From contig LWDM01000036.1 of assembly GCA_002083525.1 (NCBI GenBank), positions 4,797-12,745 on the forward strand: a DNA stretch of 7,949 nucleotides, written 5' to 3'. Every line of letters begins with the position of its first letter. Positions within the stretch are counted from its first letter, which is position 1. The position numbers were made by a program, and so were the translations under genes. Positions 6,869-7,949 of this stretch are shown here, piece by piece. The notes beneath the pieces were generated by a model that searched no databases, had not been told where the DNA came from, and saw only the letters and a program-made list of their open reading frames with translations. Source of the DNA: Proteobacteria bacterium SG_bin9. GTDB lineage: Bacteria > Pseudomonadota > Alphaproteobacteria > Rhizobiales > Xanthobacteraceae.

Positions 6869-7703
6869 GGCTGACTTTCGCATCGACCTCGACGCCTACC
6901 TCGCAAAGATCGGTTTTCAGGGGCCGCGCACGCCGACACTGGAAACACTTCAGCAGATCATCCTTTCTCACCAGCTCTCCATTCCGTTTGAAAACATAAA
7001 CTCGTTCTCGGGGTTGGTGGTCTCGATCGATCCGGCGGAGATCGAAGCGAAACTTCTGCGGCGCGGCCGCGGCGGCTATTGCCACGAACAGAACCAGTAT
7101 CTTTATCTCGCGCTGCAAGCGCTCGGCTTCGACGTGCGGCTCAAGATGGCGCGCGTGCGCTGGATGCAGGCCCCTGACGCGACGCCGCAGCGCGGCCACA
7201 TGACGCTGAACGTAGCCGCCGACGGGAAATGGTATCTCTGCGACGTTGCATTCGGCGCCATGACGCCGACCGCGCCGCTGCTGATGTCGACCGAGGCTGA
7301 ACAGCCGACGCCGCATCAGACGTATCGTTTGGTCGAGCGGGACGGGGACAGGCACCTGGAGGTGCGGATCGGCGAACACTGGCGGCCCGTGTACAGCTTC
7401 GACGATGCGCGCTTCTATCCGGAAGATTTCCAGGCGGCGAACTGGCTTGTGTCGACGTTTCCGACGTCAGAGTTCGTGACCAACCTGATCCTGGCGCGCC
7501 CGGACAAAGAGCGGCGGCAGATTCTCAATAACGCCGATCTGACATTCCGCTACAACGACGGGCGCATCGTCAAGACGACGCTAGAAAGCATCGACCAGCT
7601 CCGATCGACGATCACGACCATGTTCGGGATCAAAATCCCCGACAATGCGCAGATCGATCGCGCGCTGAACCGGATCTTCGAGCGGGCGCGGCAACCAGCC
7701 TGA
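6867..7703 (+). CDS. Arylamine N-acetyltransferase (NAT)
   Basis: A 278-residue cytosolic enzyme that moves an acetyl group from acetyl-CoA to arylamines, hydrazines or related amines through a thiol intermediate. The cysteine-protease-like triad is complete: Cys72 in RGRGGYCHEQN, His111 in QRGHMTLNV and Asp126 in WYLCDVAFGA. Their spacing (39 and 15 residues) is close to that of characterised bacterial NATs. The N-terminal helical domain has the family motif IPFENIN (about 39-45), and length is typical. Small deviations are His rather than the frequent Phe after the catalytic Cys, and DVAFG where DVGFG is common. The ATG at 6867 is preceded by AAGGA (6851-6855). The 26-nt gap after rarA suggests co-transcription, though no functional link is known. 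NATs in other bacteria may act in xenobiotic or secondary metabolism; the natural substrate here is unknown. Confidence 0.95.
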   Translation: MADFRIDLDAYLAKIGFQGPRTPTLETLQQIILSHQLSIPFENINSFSGLVVSIDPAEIEAKLLRRGRGGYCHEQNQYLYLALQALGFDVRLKMARVRWMQAPDATPQRGHMTLNVAADGKWYLCDVAFGAMTPTAPLLMSTEAEQPTPHQTYRLVERDGDRHLEVRIGEHWRPVYSFDDARFYPEDFQAANWLVSTFPTSEFVTNLILARPDKERRQILNNADLTFRYNDGRIVKTTLESIDQLRSTITTMFGIKIPDNAQIDRALNRIFERARQPA

Positions 7704-7769
7704 TTGCCGATTCCGGGCCTATTCAACTGCAACTGGCCGTGACGGTGGCGGGCATTTGAGCTAGTGAGG

Positions 7770-7788
7770 GCCTTCCATAATGGAAGGC
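7770..7788. promoter_or_regulatory. Perfect palindrome over the start region of the last gene
   Basis: GCCTTCCAT (7770-7778) and ATGGAAGGC (7780-7788) are exact reverse complements around a single A. As RNA it would form an 8-bp stem with a UAA loop. The right arm contains GGAAGG, the nearest ribosome binding site for the ATG at 7792, and itself begins with an in-frame ATG (7780). It may be an operator or a translational control hairpin. It has no T-tract, so it is not a normal terminator for the upstream gene. Confidence 0.5.
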
Positions 7789-7791
7789 AGC

Positions 7792-7949
7792 ATGAGTCGT
7801 CAGGGTCGCACCAAACCGGGCAGGGACAGCCGTAAGGCGGGCGGGAAGCGCAAGCCCGGCTCACGCCGCGATGACGATCGCGACGGGCCGCGCCCGCCGA
7901 AGCCGCGCGGCGCGGCGACCTTCGCCGCCAAGCCGCGTCCGCCGGCTGC
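7792..7949 (+). CDS. 5' end of a basic low-complexity protein, probably an RluB-type pseudouridine synthase extension (runs off window)
   Basis: An open frame of 52 complete codons continues past the window edge. The protein is rich in Arg, Lys, Pro, Gly and Ala (MSRQGRTKPGRDSRKAGGKR…RPPKPRG…AAKPRPPA), with no catalytic domain visible. In Rhizobiales the gene after the HtrA-type protease and rarA is often an RluB-like 23S rRNA pseudouridine synthase with a long basic, disordered N-terminal extension, so gene order and composition point there. Only the missing downstream S4 and synthase domains would prove it. The start is ambiguous: ATG 7792 has GGAAGG (7782-7787) only 4 nt upstream, while in-frame ATG 7780 has GAGGG (7766-7770) at 9 nt and would add MEGS. 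An in-frame TGA at 7765-7767 excludes anything earlier. It could also be another RNA-binding protein. Confidence 0.5.
   Translation, partial: MSRQGRTKPGRDSRKAGGKRKPGSRRDDDRDGPRPPKPRGAATFAAKPRPPA

Overview
The window is GC-rich, densely coding DNA from an alphaproteobacterium, most likely a Hyphomicrobiales (Rhizobiales) member near Bradyrhizobium, Rhodopseudomonas or Afipia. This rests on the RpoA C-terminus (…[24 protein letters not shown]-type ending), the RplQ sequence, and the backbone order rpoA–rplQ … Do/HtrA protease – rarA – basic pseudouridine-synthase-like N-terminus. The genus is an inference from recalled family sequences, not from a search.

Layout. (1) 1-1349: the end of the large ribosomal-protein/RNA-polymerase operon. 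It holds the 3' part of rpoA, a hairpin in the gap, rplQ, and a textbook intrinsic terminator. (2) 1350-4004: an accessory oxidoreductase block. It has a short-chain dehydrogenase on +, then a convergent zinc-free medium-chain oxidoreductase on -, then a divergently transcribed HxlR-family regulator on +. A strong palindromic stem in the convergent gap ends in a U-tract only on the minus strand. The divergent gap holds a 20-bp TAGTA…TACTA palindrome overlapping a candidate promoter for the regulator. (3) 4088-6840: a periplasmic HtrA/DegQ-type protease with two PDZ domains, followed 29 nt later by rarA, a replication-associated AAA+ ATPase. (4) 6867-7703: an arylamine N-acetyltransferase placed 26 nt after rarA. 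(5) 7704-7949: a short gap with a perfect 19-nt palindrome right at the start of a very basic, low-complexity reading frame that runs off the window, probably the N-terminal extension of an RluB-type pseudouridine synthase.

How the genes work together. rpoA/rplQ serve transcription and translation, htrA serves envelope protein quality control, and rarA serves stalled-fork maintenance. The reductase plus HxlR pair looks like a small self-contained, possibly electrophile- or quinone-responsive detoxification switch, by analogy with QorR/YodB systems. All genes fall in recognised families. I found no evidence of a mobile element, CRISPR array, tRNA, or a wholly undescribed system. The items most worth a second look are regulatory: the HxlR operator and the palindrome over the last gene's start. 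No stretch over 300 bases lacks a gene.
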